Position numbers and translations under genes: made by a program. From Kiloniellales bacterium (GTDB taxonomy: Bacteria; Pseudomonadota; Alphaproteobacteria; Kiloniellales; JAKSDN01): DNA of 64,000 nucleotides. Within the stretch, counting starts at the first letter, position 1. Each line of letters opens with the position of its first letter. Below the pieces are notes generated by a model. That model searched no databases, was not told the DNA's origin, and worked only from the letters and a program-made list of their open reading frames with translations. Positions 18,406 through 26,688 of this stretch are shown here, one piece after another. The stretch lies in contig JASJEC010000011.1 in the NCBI GenBank assembly GCA_030064845.1, positions 1-64,000 of the forward strand, read 5' to 3'.

Positions 18406-18684
18406 GTCCTGCTCCCTACTTGCGCGACAACCTGCCCGCGCCTTGCGGCTTCCCCCGGGCCTGACAAGACGGAGTCTATGGGGGGTGTGCGGGCGGCACA
18501 ACACTTCAGGGCGGACGACAGCCGGCCTGGAAGGGCGCGGCGCGCGGCCGCTGCCGGGCCCTGGAATTTGAGGTCGAGCCAATCTGTAGTAGTCTCGGAG
18601 TCCTGCGGGTCCGGTCTCGCCACAAGAAGACGCCCGCTGTCCCGGGCATGCGGCGCATCACAAGAGCAACAGAGGGGGCTTTCG

Positions 18685-19806
18685 ATGCCGCATAGATTCG
18701 TTCTCTGCATTGCGCTGATCGTGGCGTGCCAGCTTCCGGTTGGCGGCGCCGGCGCGCAGCAGGGTCTTGCCGAGACGCTGCGGCGCGACATCAATGCCAA
18801 CGTCGTCCGGGTCATGGCCGGCGGAACCGGCGGCACGGCTTACCGAACCGCGGTCGATCTTGCATCGGTGCTCGACGACGGAACGGACCTGCGGGTCCTG
18901 CCGATCCTGGGCAAGGGGTCGCTGCAGAACATCACCGACATTCTCTACCTCAAGGGAGTCGACATCGCGATCGTTCAAGCCGATGCCCTGACCTACGCGA
19001 AGGATAACAAGATCCATCAGGGTCTCGAGCGGCGCATCCACTACGTGACGCGTCTCTACAACGAGGAGCTCCACCTGCTCGCCGGCTCCGCGGTCCGGGA
19101 AATTCAAGAGCTTGCCGGTAAGAAGGTGAACTTCGGTCCGAAGGATAGCGGCAGCTACGTCACCGCCTCGAACATGTTCTCGGAGCTCGGCATTGTGGTG
19201 GAGCCGCAGACCCTGGAGCACGGCGTCGCAATGAACAGGCTGCGGGCGGGTGAGATCGACGCCATGGCTTTTGTCGCCGGCAAGCCGGCCGGGCTTGTTC
19301 AGAGCGCCCCCGCGGACGGCTCGCTTCGTCTCCTGTCGGTCCCCTTCACGCCGGGCCTGCTCGACGCTTACCTGCCTTCGAGCCTGGTGGCCAAGGACTA
19401 CCCAAATCTGCTCGGCGCCGACGGCAAGGTCGATACCATCGCCGTGGGCGCCGTCATGATTGCGTTCAACTGGAAGCCCGACACCAAGCGCTATGCCAAC
19501 GTCGCCCGTTTCGTTACCGCTTTCTTCAACCGTTTCGAGGAATTCCAGAAGCCGCCGCGGCATACCAAGTGGGCCGAGGTCAATCTGAACGCCGAGATTC
19601 CGGAATGGAGCCGCTTCAGCGCCGCGCAGGATTGGCTGGACGACTTCGGCCCCAGCGACCGCGTCTTCAGCTACGACGAGCTGCGCTCCGCGGTCGGCAC
19701 CTTCCTCGACGCAGAGGCCGCCGAACTCGGCGTGGCCACCGAGCCGGAGCGGGACCGCGAGCTCTTTCGGGTCTTCCTGCGCTGGCTGAAAACGAAACCG
19801 GAATAG
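18685..19806 (+). CDS. TAXI-family TRAP transporter solute receptor
   Basis: 373 residues. The start at 18685 has AGAGGGGG upstream and yields a signal peptide of about 26 residues ending GAGAQQ. The mature protein has VRVMAGGTGGTAYRTAVDLA, the GKGSLQNITDILYLKGVDIAIVQADAL-type region and KKVNFGPKDSGSY. These are hallmarks of TAXI periplasmic receptors, relatives of the glutamate-binding type. Such proteins feed a fused DctQM membrane subunit, but none is in this window. Its neighbour 1 base downstream is a Bug/TctC-type receptor. Confidence 0.85.
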   Translation: MPHRFVLCIALIVACQLPVGGAGAQQGLAETLRRDINANVVRVMAGGTGGTAYRTAVDLASVLDDGTDLRVLPILGKGSLQNITDILYLKGVDIAIVQADALTYAKDNKIHQGLERRIHYVTRLYNEELHLLAGSAVREIQELAGKKVNFGPKDSGSYVTASNMFSELGIVVEPQTLEHGVAMNRLRAGEIDAMAFVAGKPAGLVQSAPADGSLRLLSVPFTPGLLDAYLPSSLVAKDYPNLLGADGKVDTIAVGAVMIAFNWKPDTKRYANVARFVTAFFNRFEEFQKPPRHTKWAEVNLNAEIPEWSRFSAAQDWLDDFGPSDRVFSYDELRSAVGTFLDAEAAELGVATEPERDRELFRVFLRWLKTKPE

Positions 19807-19807
19807 C

Positions 19808-20836
19808 ATGCTCAAGGAATTGAGTGGCGCCGATCGGCCGGGCAGGAGGCACGGGAGACGGCGCCGGAGAGGGTGGGCGGCCTGTGCCCTGCTTGGGCCC
19901 CTGTTCTGGTTCTTCGCCGCGGCCGCCGGCCCGGCCTTGGCCTGGCAGCCGGAGCAGCCGGTCGAGCTGGTCATCATGGCCGGGAAGGGCGGCGGCGCAG
20001 ACAAGATGGCCCGCTTCTTCCAGGAGATCATCGAATGGGAGGAGCTGTCGCCCCAGCCTTTCGTGCCGGTCAACAAACCCGGCGGATCCGGCGCCGAGGC
20101 TCTCGGCTACCTGAAGGAGAACAGCGGCAACCCGCACATCGTCCTGGTCACGCTCAACAGCTTCTACACCACGCCGCTGCGCGACCCCGGTCTCGGCATC
20201 GACATCGAGAGCTATACGCCGATCGCCCGCATGGCCGAGGACACCTTCCTGCTTTGGGTGAACAACGACAGCGAGATCGAGACGCTGGAAGACTTTCTCT
20301 CCGTCGCCAAGGGCAAGGGTGACCGCTGGATCATGGCCGGGACGGGCACGGCTTCCGAGGACAACCTGCTGACCGACTTCCTGAACGCGGCCTACGGGCT
20401 GTCGATGAAGTACAGTCCCTTCAAGGGGGGCGGCCGGGTCGCCAGGGAACTGATCGAGAAGCGCGCCGACTCGACGGTGAACAATCCGGCCGAGCAGGAG
20501 AGCTACTTCGAGTCCGGCAAGTCGCGCCCGCTCGCCGCCTTCACCCCGACGCGTCTGGATATGTTCAAGACCGTCCCGACCTTCCGCGAGAAAGGCCAGG
20601 ACATGGTCTACTTCATGCAGCGCAGCATCGTCGGCCCACCGGGTCTGCCGGACGAGGTCGCGACTTTCTACCGCGAGCTCTTCCGCGAGGTTTACGAGTC
20701 CAAGGACTGGCAGGACTACATGAACCAGAAGAGCCTGCGCGGCCGGTTCCTGACCGGGCAGCAACTCAAGGACTACTGGCTCGAGGAGCGCGAAACCCAC
20801 CGCGCGCTCCTGATCAAGATGGGTGAGATCGAGTAA
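19808..20836 (+). CDS. Tripartite tricarboxylate transporter receptor (Bug/TctC family)
   Basis: 342 residues. A long arginine-rich N-terminus ([11 protein letters not shown]) precedes a hydrophobic core and a cleavage region near ALAWQ, so the precursor is exported. The body has VELVIMAGKGGGADKMARF, VPVNKPGGSGAEAL, IAGTGTASEDN-like and FKGGGRVARELIEKRAD, the standard Bug fold landmarks. Its ATG is 1 base after the TAXI stop, implying translational coupling. The partner TctA/TctB membrane proteins are absent here. The Arg-rich extension is longer than usual for the family. Confidence 0.88.
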   Translation: MLKELSGADRPGRRHGRRRRRGWAACALLGPLFWFFAAAAGPALAWQPEQPVELVIMAGKGGGADKMARFFQEIIEWEELSPQPFVPVNKPGGSGAEALGYLKENSGNPHIVLVTLNSFYTTPLRDPGLGIDIESYTPIARMAEDTFLLWVNNDSEIETLEDFLSVAKGKGDRWIMAGTGTASEDNLLTDFLNAAYGLSMKYSPFKGGGRVARELIEKRADSTVNNPAEQESYFESGKSRPLAAFTPTRLDMFKTVPTFREKGQDMVYFMQRSIVGPPGLPDEVATFYRELFREVYESKDWQDYMNQKSLRGRFLTGQQLKDYWLEERETHRALLIKMGEIE

Positions 20837-20845
20837 ACCGCCGTT

Positions 20846-21595
20846 TCAGGGCAGAGCCAATCGCCCGCCGTCCACGACCAATTCGATCCCTGTGATGAAC
20901 GAGGCCTTGTCCGACAGCAGGAAGAGCGTGGCGTCGGCCATGTCCTGGGTGGTGCCGAGACGGCCAAGAGGAACGCCGCCGGCGGCGGCCGCCTTCTTGG
21001 CCGGGTCCTCCTCCCAGCGCGCCTGCATGGGCGAGACGGTCCCGCCGGGGCAGAGTGCGTTGGAGCGGATCCCGTCGCCGGCGAACTGCACGGCCAGCGA
21101 CTTGGAGAGTGAGACGATCGCCGCCTTGGCCGCCTGGTAGGCGTCCTGGGGTTTGTCGTCGCCGCGCAGCGCCTGGACCGAGGCGATGTGCACCATGGCG
21201 CCGCCGCCGCTCTTCTTCATCAGCGGCACCGCGTGACGGGTCGCGTGGACCATCGATTTCAGATCGATCTGCAACACCTGGTCCCAGACATCGAGATCGA
21301 TGTCGACCAGGGAGACGTCCCGGTCGAACCAGAGCACGCCGGCGCCGTTGACCAGGTAGTCGAGCCGTCCCGTCTCGTCAAAGGCCCGGCCGATCGCGGC
21401 GCCGACAAAGGCGTCGTTCGTCAGGTCGCCCTGGAGATAGAGAGCGCGGCCCGGACCCCGGTCCAGGCCGTCGGGCCGGTCCTTGAGGTCGATGCAGGCC
21501 ACGTTGGCACCCGCGGCGAGCAGATCGCGGGCAATGTTCAGGCCCATGCCGCCGCCCGCGCCGGTGACCACGGCCGTCTTGTTCTTGAAGCTCAT
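20846..21595 (-). CDS. Short-chain dehydrogenase/reductase
   Basis: 249 residues, classical SDR length. It has the TGAGGGMGLNIA cofactor motif (about 11-22), CIDLKDRPD at the second strand end (acidic, favouring NAD), NGAGVLW, the catalytic Ser in HIASVQ, and YQAAKAAIVSLSKSLA as the YxxxK motif. The GGTVSPM loop and FITGIELVVDGG ending complete the pattern. Substrate not predictable. It is convergent with the Bug receptor gene (9 bases between stops) and may share a transcript with nothing upstream, since the thioesterase stop is 70 bases away. Confidence 0.93.
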   Translation of the reverse strand: MSFKNKTAVVTGAGGGMGLNIARDLLAAGANVACIDLKDRPDGLDRGPGRALYLQGDLTNDAFVGAAIGRAFDETGRLDYLVNGAGVLWFDRDVSLVDIDLDVWDQVLQIDLKSMVHATRHAVPLMKKSGGGAMVHIASVQALRGDDKPQDAYQAAKAAIVSLSKSLAVQFAGDGIRSNALCPGGTVSPMQARWEEDPAKKAAAAGGVPLGRLGTTQDMADATLFLLSDKASFITGIELVVDGGRLALP

Positions 21596-21665
21596 AAACT
21601 GCTGTCCCCCGCTCTCAGGGCCCGATTGTAGCGTTGCCGTGGGCGGCGAGGGAAGCGGGGAGGGG

Positions 21666-22103
21666 TCAGTAGCGGTTGGGCGTGCTCAGCACGGCCATGG
21701 TGACCCGCGAGACGCAGACCAGCTTGCCGTTCGCGTCGTCCGTGATGCGCACATCCCAGATCTGGGTCGTGCGGCCGAGGTGGAGCGGCCGCGCCGTCCC
21801 GGTCACAGACCCTTCGGCCACCGGCCGGACGTGGTTGGCGTTGATCTCGAGCCCGACGCAGTGATTTTTGCTGCGGTCGATGCAGAAGGTGGCCGCCCAG
21901 GAAGCGAGAGTCTCGGCCAGCACGACCGAGGCGCCGCCGTGCAGCACGCGGGCCGGCTGCCAGGTGCGCCGGTCGACCGGCATGCGGGCGCTCAGATAGT
22001 CGTCGCCGGCCTCGAGCAGCTCAATGCCCAGGTGATCGACCAGGGTGTCGCGGCTCCGCTCGCGCGCGTCCGCCACGGGAAACTCGTCGAACCAGATCGC
22101 CAT
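21666..22103 (-). CDS. PaaI-like hotdog-fold thioesterase
   Basis: 145 residues. The central hotdog helix segment reads LHGGASVVLAETLASWAA, with the HGG turn and the downstream Glu that act in PaaI/4HBT-type thioesterases. ISARMPVDRRTWQ and VGLEINANHVRPV are the flanking strands. These enzymes hydrolyse acyl-CoA thioesters, often aromatic, in the cytoplasm. The remains of a chemotaxis-receptor gene lie just upstream, so the gene probably moved next to, or replaced, that locus. Confidence 0.88.
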   Translation of the reverse strand: MAIWFDEFPVADARERSRDTLVDHLGIELLEAGDDYLSARMPVDRRTWQPARVLHGGASVVLAETLASWAATFCIDRSKNHCVGLEINANHVRPVAEGSVTGTARPLHLGRTTQIWDVRITDDANGKLVCVSRVTMAVLSTPNRY

Positions 22104-22176
22104 GACCGGCCCCTCTCATCGTTCGAGGGAACGATGGCGCACAACCCACGCGCCCGTCCAGCAAAAGCCGGGACGC

Positions 22177-22304
22177 TGCGGCCTCCTGGGCGTTGCGGGC
22201 GATCTCGTTGGTCGCGGCGTTCTGCTCCTCGACAGCCGAGGCGATCGCCGTGGTGAACTCGTCTATACGGCCCATCACGCCCGGATCTTTTCGATGGCGT
22301 CGAT
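22177..22304 (-). pseudogene. Remnant of a methyl-accepting chemotaxis protein (3' signalling domain fragment)
   Basis: Read on the minus strand, 22304-22278 encodes IDAIEKIRA and then stops. One frame over, 22272-22177 encodes GRIDEFTTAIASAVEEQ followed by NAATNEIARNAQEAA. Joined, these match the end of the conserved MCP signalling region, whose usual form continues into a methylation helix. Here the similarity ends abruptly at both sides and a frameshift lies near 22275. The fragment is therefore decayed, with no upstream receptor part in the window. It fills the gap between the thioesterase and the ligase gene. Confidence 0.7.
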
Positions 22305-22333
22305 GCATCGACCGCGGATCCGGGTCGAGGGCC

Positions 22334-23701
22334 TCAGGCCCGCTCGAAGTTCCGGACCACTTCCCAGTCGGTCACGCGGCGGTCGTATTCCGCCTGTTCC
22401 CAGCGTCCGCAGTGCAGATAGTGGTCGATCACCTTGTCGCCCAAGGCCTGGCGCAAGACCTTGGAGCCGTCGAGCGCCTCGAGGGCGGCGCGCAGCGTTT
22501 TGGGCACGTCGGGAACCTCGTCGGCCTCGTAGACGTTCCCGCGGAAGGCCGGCTCCAGCTCCAGCTTGTTCTCGATGCCGTGCAGTCCGGCCGCCAGGGT
22601 CGCCGCGTAGGCCAGGTAGGGGTTGGCGTCGGCGCCCGGGATCCGGCACTCGACCCGGGTGCCCGCACCGGGACCCAGCACCCGGAAGCCCGCGGTGCGG
22701 TTATCCAGGCTCCAGGCCAACTTGGTCGGCGCGAAGGAGCCGGCCTGGAAGCGCTTGTAGGAGTTGATATAGGGGGCGAAGAAAAGGGTCATGGCCTCGG
22801 CGCAGGCGAGCTGGCCGGCGAGGTAGTGCTTGAACAGCTTGGAGTGGCCGTGGGCGTCGTCCTGGTCGGCGAAGAGCGGGGTGTCTTTCTCGGCGTCCCA
22901 CAGGGACGAGTGCAGGTGGAAGGAGTTGCCGGCGAGCTCGTAGGCGAACTTGGCCATGAAGGTGATCGCCTTGCCGTGGAGGAATGCGATCTCCTTGGCG
23001 CCGTTCTTGTAGAGGACGTGGCGGTCGGCCATCTCCAGCGCCTCGGCGTAGACCAGGTTGATCTCCTCCTGGCCCGGCCCCCACTCGCCCTTGGAGACCT
23101 CGACAGGAATGCCGGCGCCGTCCATGCCGTTGCGGATCGCCCGGATCAGGCTCTCTTCCTTGGTGGTCTGGAAGATGTGGTAGTCCTCGATGTACCAGCC
23201 GGCGTGCTTGAGCTCGCGGTAGCCCTTCTCCCGCGCCTGGTCGTAGGGCTCGTCGAAGAGATAGAACTCCAGCTCCGAGGCCATCTTCGCGATCCAGCCC
23301 TTGTCGGCCAGGCGCGCCAGCTGCTTCTTCAGGATCGACCGGGGCGCGTGGGGGATCGGCTCGTGCTTGTGATGGTCCACCAGGTCGCAGAGCACCAGGG
23401 CCGTCCCTTCGAGCCAGGGAATGCGCCTCAGCGTGTTCAGATCCGGCTTGAACACGAAGTCGCCGTAGCCGAGGTCCCAATTGGCCGCCGCGTAGCCGGG
23501 CACCGGCTCGTTCTCCATGTCGATGGTCAGCAGGTAGTCGCAGCCGTGGGTCTCCTCGACGATGTTGGAGAGGAAGAAGTGCCCGGTCACGCGCTTGCCC
23601 ATGAGCCGGCCCTGCATGTCGACCATGGCGACCACCACCGTGTCGATCTCGCCGGCCGATACCAGGCCGTCCAAGGTTTCCAGGTCGATCTTGCCGGTCA
23701 T
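22334..23701 (-). CDS. Glutamine-synthetase-family ligase (gamma-glutamyl-amine synthetase type)
   Basis: 455 residues from ATG 23701, with GAGGAAG upstream; an in-frame ATG at 23785 lacks such a site. The beta-grasp N-domain has VDMQGRLMGKRVTG. The catalytic domain has ASELEFYLF, the HLHSSLWD ATP-side segment, YKRFQAGSFAPTKLAWSLDN and VECRIPGADANPYLA. The spelling resembles PuuA-like and GlnA-like proteins, which ligate glutamate to an amine, rather than ammonia-assimilating GlnA. It may serve polyamine or alkylamine breakdown, but no partner genes are adjacent. Substrate uncertain. Confidence 0.88.
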   Translation of the reverse strand: MTGKIDLETLDGLVSAGEIDTVVVAMVDMQGRLMGKRVTGHFFLSNIVEETHGCDYLLTIDMENEPVPGYAAANWDLGYGDFVFKPDLNTLRRIPWLEGTALVLCDLVDHHKHEPIPHAPRSILKKQLARLADKGWIAKMASELEFYLFDEPYDQAREKGYRELKHAGWYIEDYHIFQTTKEESLIRAIRNGMDGAGIPVEVSKGEWGPGQEEINLVYAEALEMADRHVLYKNGAKEIAFLHGKAITFMAKFAYELAGNSFHLHSSLWDAEKDTPLFADQDDAHGHSKLFKHYLAGQLACAEAMTLFFAPYINSYKRFQAGSFAPTKLAWSLDNRTAGFRVLGPGAGTRVECRIPGADANPYLAYAATLAAGLHGIENKLELEPAFRGNVYEADEVPDVPKTLRAALEALDGSKVLRQALGDKVIDHYLHCGRWEQAEYDRRVTDWEVVRNFERA

Positions 23702-23875
23702 GTCGCTTCCTCGCGCGCGCTGCGGTCTGGGCTCATTCAGAAAGCCTCGGGGCGTCGCCGGCTCGGCACAGTGCGGCCGGTCCAATCACCGGCGAGAGTC
23801 TAGGCGGGACTTCTCGGCGCTGTAAAGCGAGGCCGGGACCTTCGAGCCTTGGGGCTTCGCGGCAAGGCGCGGCGG

Positions 23876-25237
23876 CTAGTTGTTTGTCAACAGGGTGAAC
23901 CTCCGGCTCTCCACCCCGGCCCGCTTGTCCAGTTCAGCCGCCACGCAGAGGTCGGGAACGTAGAGTTGGCACTGCGGCCGTTTCGCCAGAGCCTGGTCGA
24001 GCTGGTCGAGGAGGTGCTGCGGGTCCATGTGGTTGGGAGCCGCGATCCTTCCGGTCACGACATGCTTCTCGATCACCTCACGATGTTCATGATCGCGGTC
24101 GGGATCGCGCCAGCAGTTTGCGCAGAGGAACTCGACGTTCTCCGTGTGCGCGTAAACGACCGCGTCGTCAGCGAGGTCGCGGCTGACATCGGCCAGCTGG
24201 CGGGCCTCCTCCTGGGTGCCGGCGAAATCGAACAGTTGGTAGTGCCGGCGGACCAGCGTTGCGAGGTGAGGGAACACGTCCACAATCGTGTCCCCGTAGG
24301 TGTGCGAGGTGATGGGCGCCCCGTCGAACAGGACGACGTCGCCGTAATCGACCCCCAGGTTCCGATAGAGGACGCTGCGGACAATGCCGTGACAGGGACT
24401 GAGGCGTTCGATCCAGATCGTTTCTTCCAAACCCGGGTCGTCCGCCGCCGCGTCCCGCTCGGCGAGCGGCCGCTCGGCGAGCCTCACCTTGCACTCGGGA
24501 TAGCCGCCTTCCGGCAGGCCGAAGCGGCCCATCGCGATCTTCTGGCCCATGCCTTGCCAGACTTCCAGGGCAATGGCGCCCTCGCCGGCGCCCGTGGCGC
24601 AGATCCCCAGGTTCCATTGGATGCTGTCGACGGGCTCGTCCGCCAGCCCGGCCGCGGTCTGGTTCGCCGCCATGCCTTCCGCGAAACGGCCGCGGGTCTT
24701 GAAGAAGAGGCCCAGGTTGTAGTGGTGCCGGCAGCTCTGCGGGTCGATCTCGGTCAGGCGCCGATAGCACCGCTCCGCAAGCGCGTCGTGCTGCCGCGCC
24801 ATCAGGCGCGCGGCGGTGCCCAATCCCGATAGGATGTCTTCCTCACCCGGGCCGCTCTTCCGCTGCTTGGCAAACTCGGCGAGCTTCTCGATCACGCTTG
24901 GGAAGACCTCATCCGCCGGGGGCGGCGCGTTAAGGTCGTCGATGTCGCGCGCGGACTCGAGGCATTCCGCCACCTTCTGCAGGATCGCGACCTCCTCTGG
25001 ATGGGCGTGCGCGATCTCCGAGAGGACTTCGACGGCCGCCTCGATCGACAGGTGTTGGCAATCGATGATCCGAAGCAGCGCCATGGCCGCAAGCTCCTGG
25101 TGACGCTGGGCCTTCCGGAGCGGCTCCAGCCGCTTCAGCGCGGGCGGCTCCCGGCCGGCCTCGACGTCGTTAACGAATTCTCGCTCGAGCGACTCGATCT
25201 CTTCTTGAGAAAGGACCCTGCCGATACTTGGAGGCAT
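23876..25237 (-). CDS. TPR-containing protein of unknown function with a Cys/His-rich C-terminal region
   Basis: 453 residues from ATG 25237, which has GGAG nine bases upstream; a second ATG at 25246 is less well placed. The N-terminal half is helical (RVLSQEEIESLEREFVNDVE, EVAILQKVAECLESARD). Tetratricopeptide-like units follow around 195-260 (AERCYRRLTEIDP, HHYNLGLFFKTRGRFAEGMAAN, IQWNLGICATGAG). The C-terminal half has a beta-rich region with VDYGDVVLFDGAPITSHTYGD, then VEFLCANCWRDPDRDHEHRE, a Cys/His cluster that might bind metal. No enzyme family recognised. It is divergent from the CBS gene. Confidence 0.6.
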   Translation of the reverse strand: MPPSIGRVLSQEEIESLEREFVNDVEAGREPPALKRLEPLRKAQRHQELAAMALLRIIDCQHLSIEAAVEVLSEIAHAHPEEVAILQKVAECLESARDIDDLNAPPPADEVFPSVIEKLAEFAKQRKSGPGEEDILSGLGTAARLMARQHDALAERCYRRLTEIDPQSCRHHYNLGLFFKTRGRFAEGMAANQTAAGLADEPVDSIQWNLGICATGAGEGAIALEVWQGMGQKIAMGRFGLPEGGYPECKVRLAERPLAERDAAADDPGLEETIWIERLSPCHGIVRSVLYRNLGVDYGDVVLFDGAPITSHTYGDTIVDVFPHLATLVRRHYQLFDFAGTQEEARQLADVSRDLADDAVVYAHTENVEFLCANCWRDPDRDHEHREVIEKHVVTGRIAAPNHMDPQHLLDQLDQALAKRPQCQLYVPDLCVAAELDKRAGVESRRFTLLTNN

Positions 25238-25503
25238 GCGAGTCATCTCCGGAGGGTTGATGGCAAACGCGGAACCAGCCCCGCGCCCGGCCGCTCGCGA
25301 TCGGGCGGCGTTCGAGCGGCAACAATGAATCCCACATTTCCTTTGCACAAAGGATAAGATCCGCGCGGTCAGGAGAACTTGACGAACATCAACGTGGCGC
25401 CGCGGCGAAGGCGCTAGGACTTTGTTTCCGATTGGAATGCCAGTTTCCGGGTTCGGAGCTGCGCCGCAGCGGACTCTCTCCAGCAACAAGGCGTATCGGC
25501 GGA

Positions 25504-25941
25504 ATGATCAAACCTCCCCCCAGTCTCGCACAGGCCATGACGCCCTTTCCCTATGCCATCGAACGCTCGGCCTCGGTCGACAAGGCCAGGCAGATGATGG
25601 ACCAGCACGGTGTCCGCCACCTGCCGGTCACCGAGGGTCGCGAGCTGGTCGGTATCCTCTCGGACCGGGATCTACGCTCGGTGCTGTTCCTGCCCTTGGG
25701 CCGCGAGAAGGCCGCAGGCCTCACCGTTGCCGATGTCTACGTGCCCGATGCCTACACGGTGGATTTGAACGAGCCGATCGAGAGTGTTCTGCTGACCATG
25801 GCGGAACGCCACATCGGCTCGGTCCTGGTAACGCGTAAGGGCCGCCTCGCTGGAATCTTCACGGCGGTCGACGTCTGCCGCTGTTTCGGTGAATACATTC
25901 AGGAGAACTTTCCCGGGCCGGGCGGGGACCAGGCCGCGTAA
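25504..25941 (+). CDS. CBS-domain pair protein
   Basis: 145 residues consisting of two CBS motifs and little else: about 10-65 (ASVDKARQMMDQHGVRHLPVTEGRELVGILSDRDLR) and about 80-135 (EPIESVLLTMAERHIGSVLVTRKGRLAGIFTAVDVCR). Tandem CBS modules bind adenine nucleotides and act as energy sensors or regulators. The start at 25504 is the last ATG before the first motif; its ribosome site is weak and an ATG at 25432 is possible. It is followed by an unrelated methyltransferase gene. Confidence 0.88.
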   Translation: MIKPPPSLAQAMTPFPYAIERSASVDKARQMMDQHGVRHLPVTEGRELVGILSDRDLRSVLFLPLGREKAAGLTVADVYVPDAYTVDLNEPIESVLLTMAERHIGSVLVTRKGRLAGIFTAVDVCRCFGEYIQENFPGPGGDQAA

Positions 25942-26033
25942 CAGCGGCGGTCGTGACGGCGCGACTTCCTAGAGCGGAATCCAAAAGCCATACTGCCCCT
26001 ATCTCGTCCCGGCCGAGCAAGGGAGATCAAGCC

Positions 26034-26666
26034 GTGCCCAAGGCGCCACGGGGAAAGTTGGCCGATGTCAGCGGCAAGGACGTCTCGATAGATCCAGCCG
26101 AGCACTACGATGCCTGGGCCGACAGCTATGACCGGGACCTGCTCCAGGAATACGGCTACCGCGCCCACCGCATCGCCGCGAAGGCTCTGTCCGATCTGCT
26201 GCCCGACGGGGCGGCGCGGATCATCGACGTCGGCTGCGGCACTGGCCTCGTGGGGCTCGAACTGGCCAAGCTCGGCTACGGGCGGCTCGAAGGTGTCGAT
26301 ATCTCGGAGGGCATGCTGGCCGAAGCGGCGAAGACCGGCGTCTACCAAGAGCTGATCCGGCAGGACGCCGAGAAAGCGCCCGCGCCGGAGCAGGGCGTCT
26401 ACGATGCCGTGATCAGCGTCGGCAGCTTCGGACTCGGCCATCTCGGCCCCGAAGCCTTCCCCAACCTGGTTTCACTGGCCCGACCTGGCGCGCCCGTGGT
26501 GATCTTCATGAACGCCGAGCCCTATGTCGACCAGGACTACGCCCGTCACGTCGCCGATTTGGAGCGCGACGGGGTCTGGGTCGTGACGCGGATCGAGGAC
26601 CACAACTACATGGACGCACTGGAGCGCCCCGGTAAGCTTATCCTCGCGCGGCGGCCGGAAAGCTGA
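26034..26666 (+). CDS. Class I AdoMet-dependent methyltransferase
   Basis: 210 residues from GTG 26034, chosen because GGGAG lies 10 bases upstream; an ATG at 25953 has no such site. The glycine-rich motif I reads IIDVGCGTGLVGLELA (about 62-77). It is followed by LEGVDISEGMLAEAA (motif II with the acidic ribose ligand), YDAVISVGSFG and the LARPGAPVVIF strand. DAWADSYDRDL at the start is a common opener in this family. Substrate unknown. The DMSP-lyase-like gene begins 22 bases after the stop, so the two may be cotranscribed. Confidence 0.9.
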   Translation: MPKAPRGKLADVSGKDVSIDPAEHYDAWADSYDRDLLQEYGYRAHRIAAKALSDLLPDGAARIIDVGCGTGLVGLELAKLGYGRLEGVDISEGMLAEAAKTGVYQELIRQDAEKAPAPEQGVYDAVISVGSFGLGHLGPEAFPNLVSLARPGAPVVIFMNAEPYVDQDYARHVADLERDGVWVVTRIEDHNYMDALERPGKLILARRPES

Positions 26667-26688
26667 TCGCTTGCGGCGCGTGGAGGAC

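Noticed and set aside
17746-18684. In-frame 5' extension of more than 300 codons ahead of the TAXI receptor
   Set aside because: It is antisense to the iron alcohol dehydrogenase and would bury the signal peptide that begins at 18685, which has its own ribosome site.
22021-22308. A 95-codon minus-strand frame containing the chemotaxis-receptor motif as an intact small gene
   Set aside because: Only about 32 residues match. Both flanks are unrelated sequence and the upstream matching residues are in another frame, so it is a remnant and not a gene.
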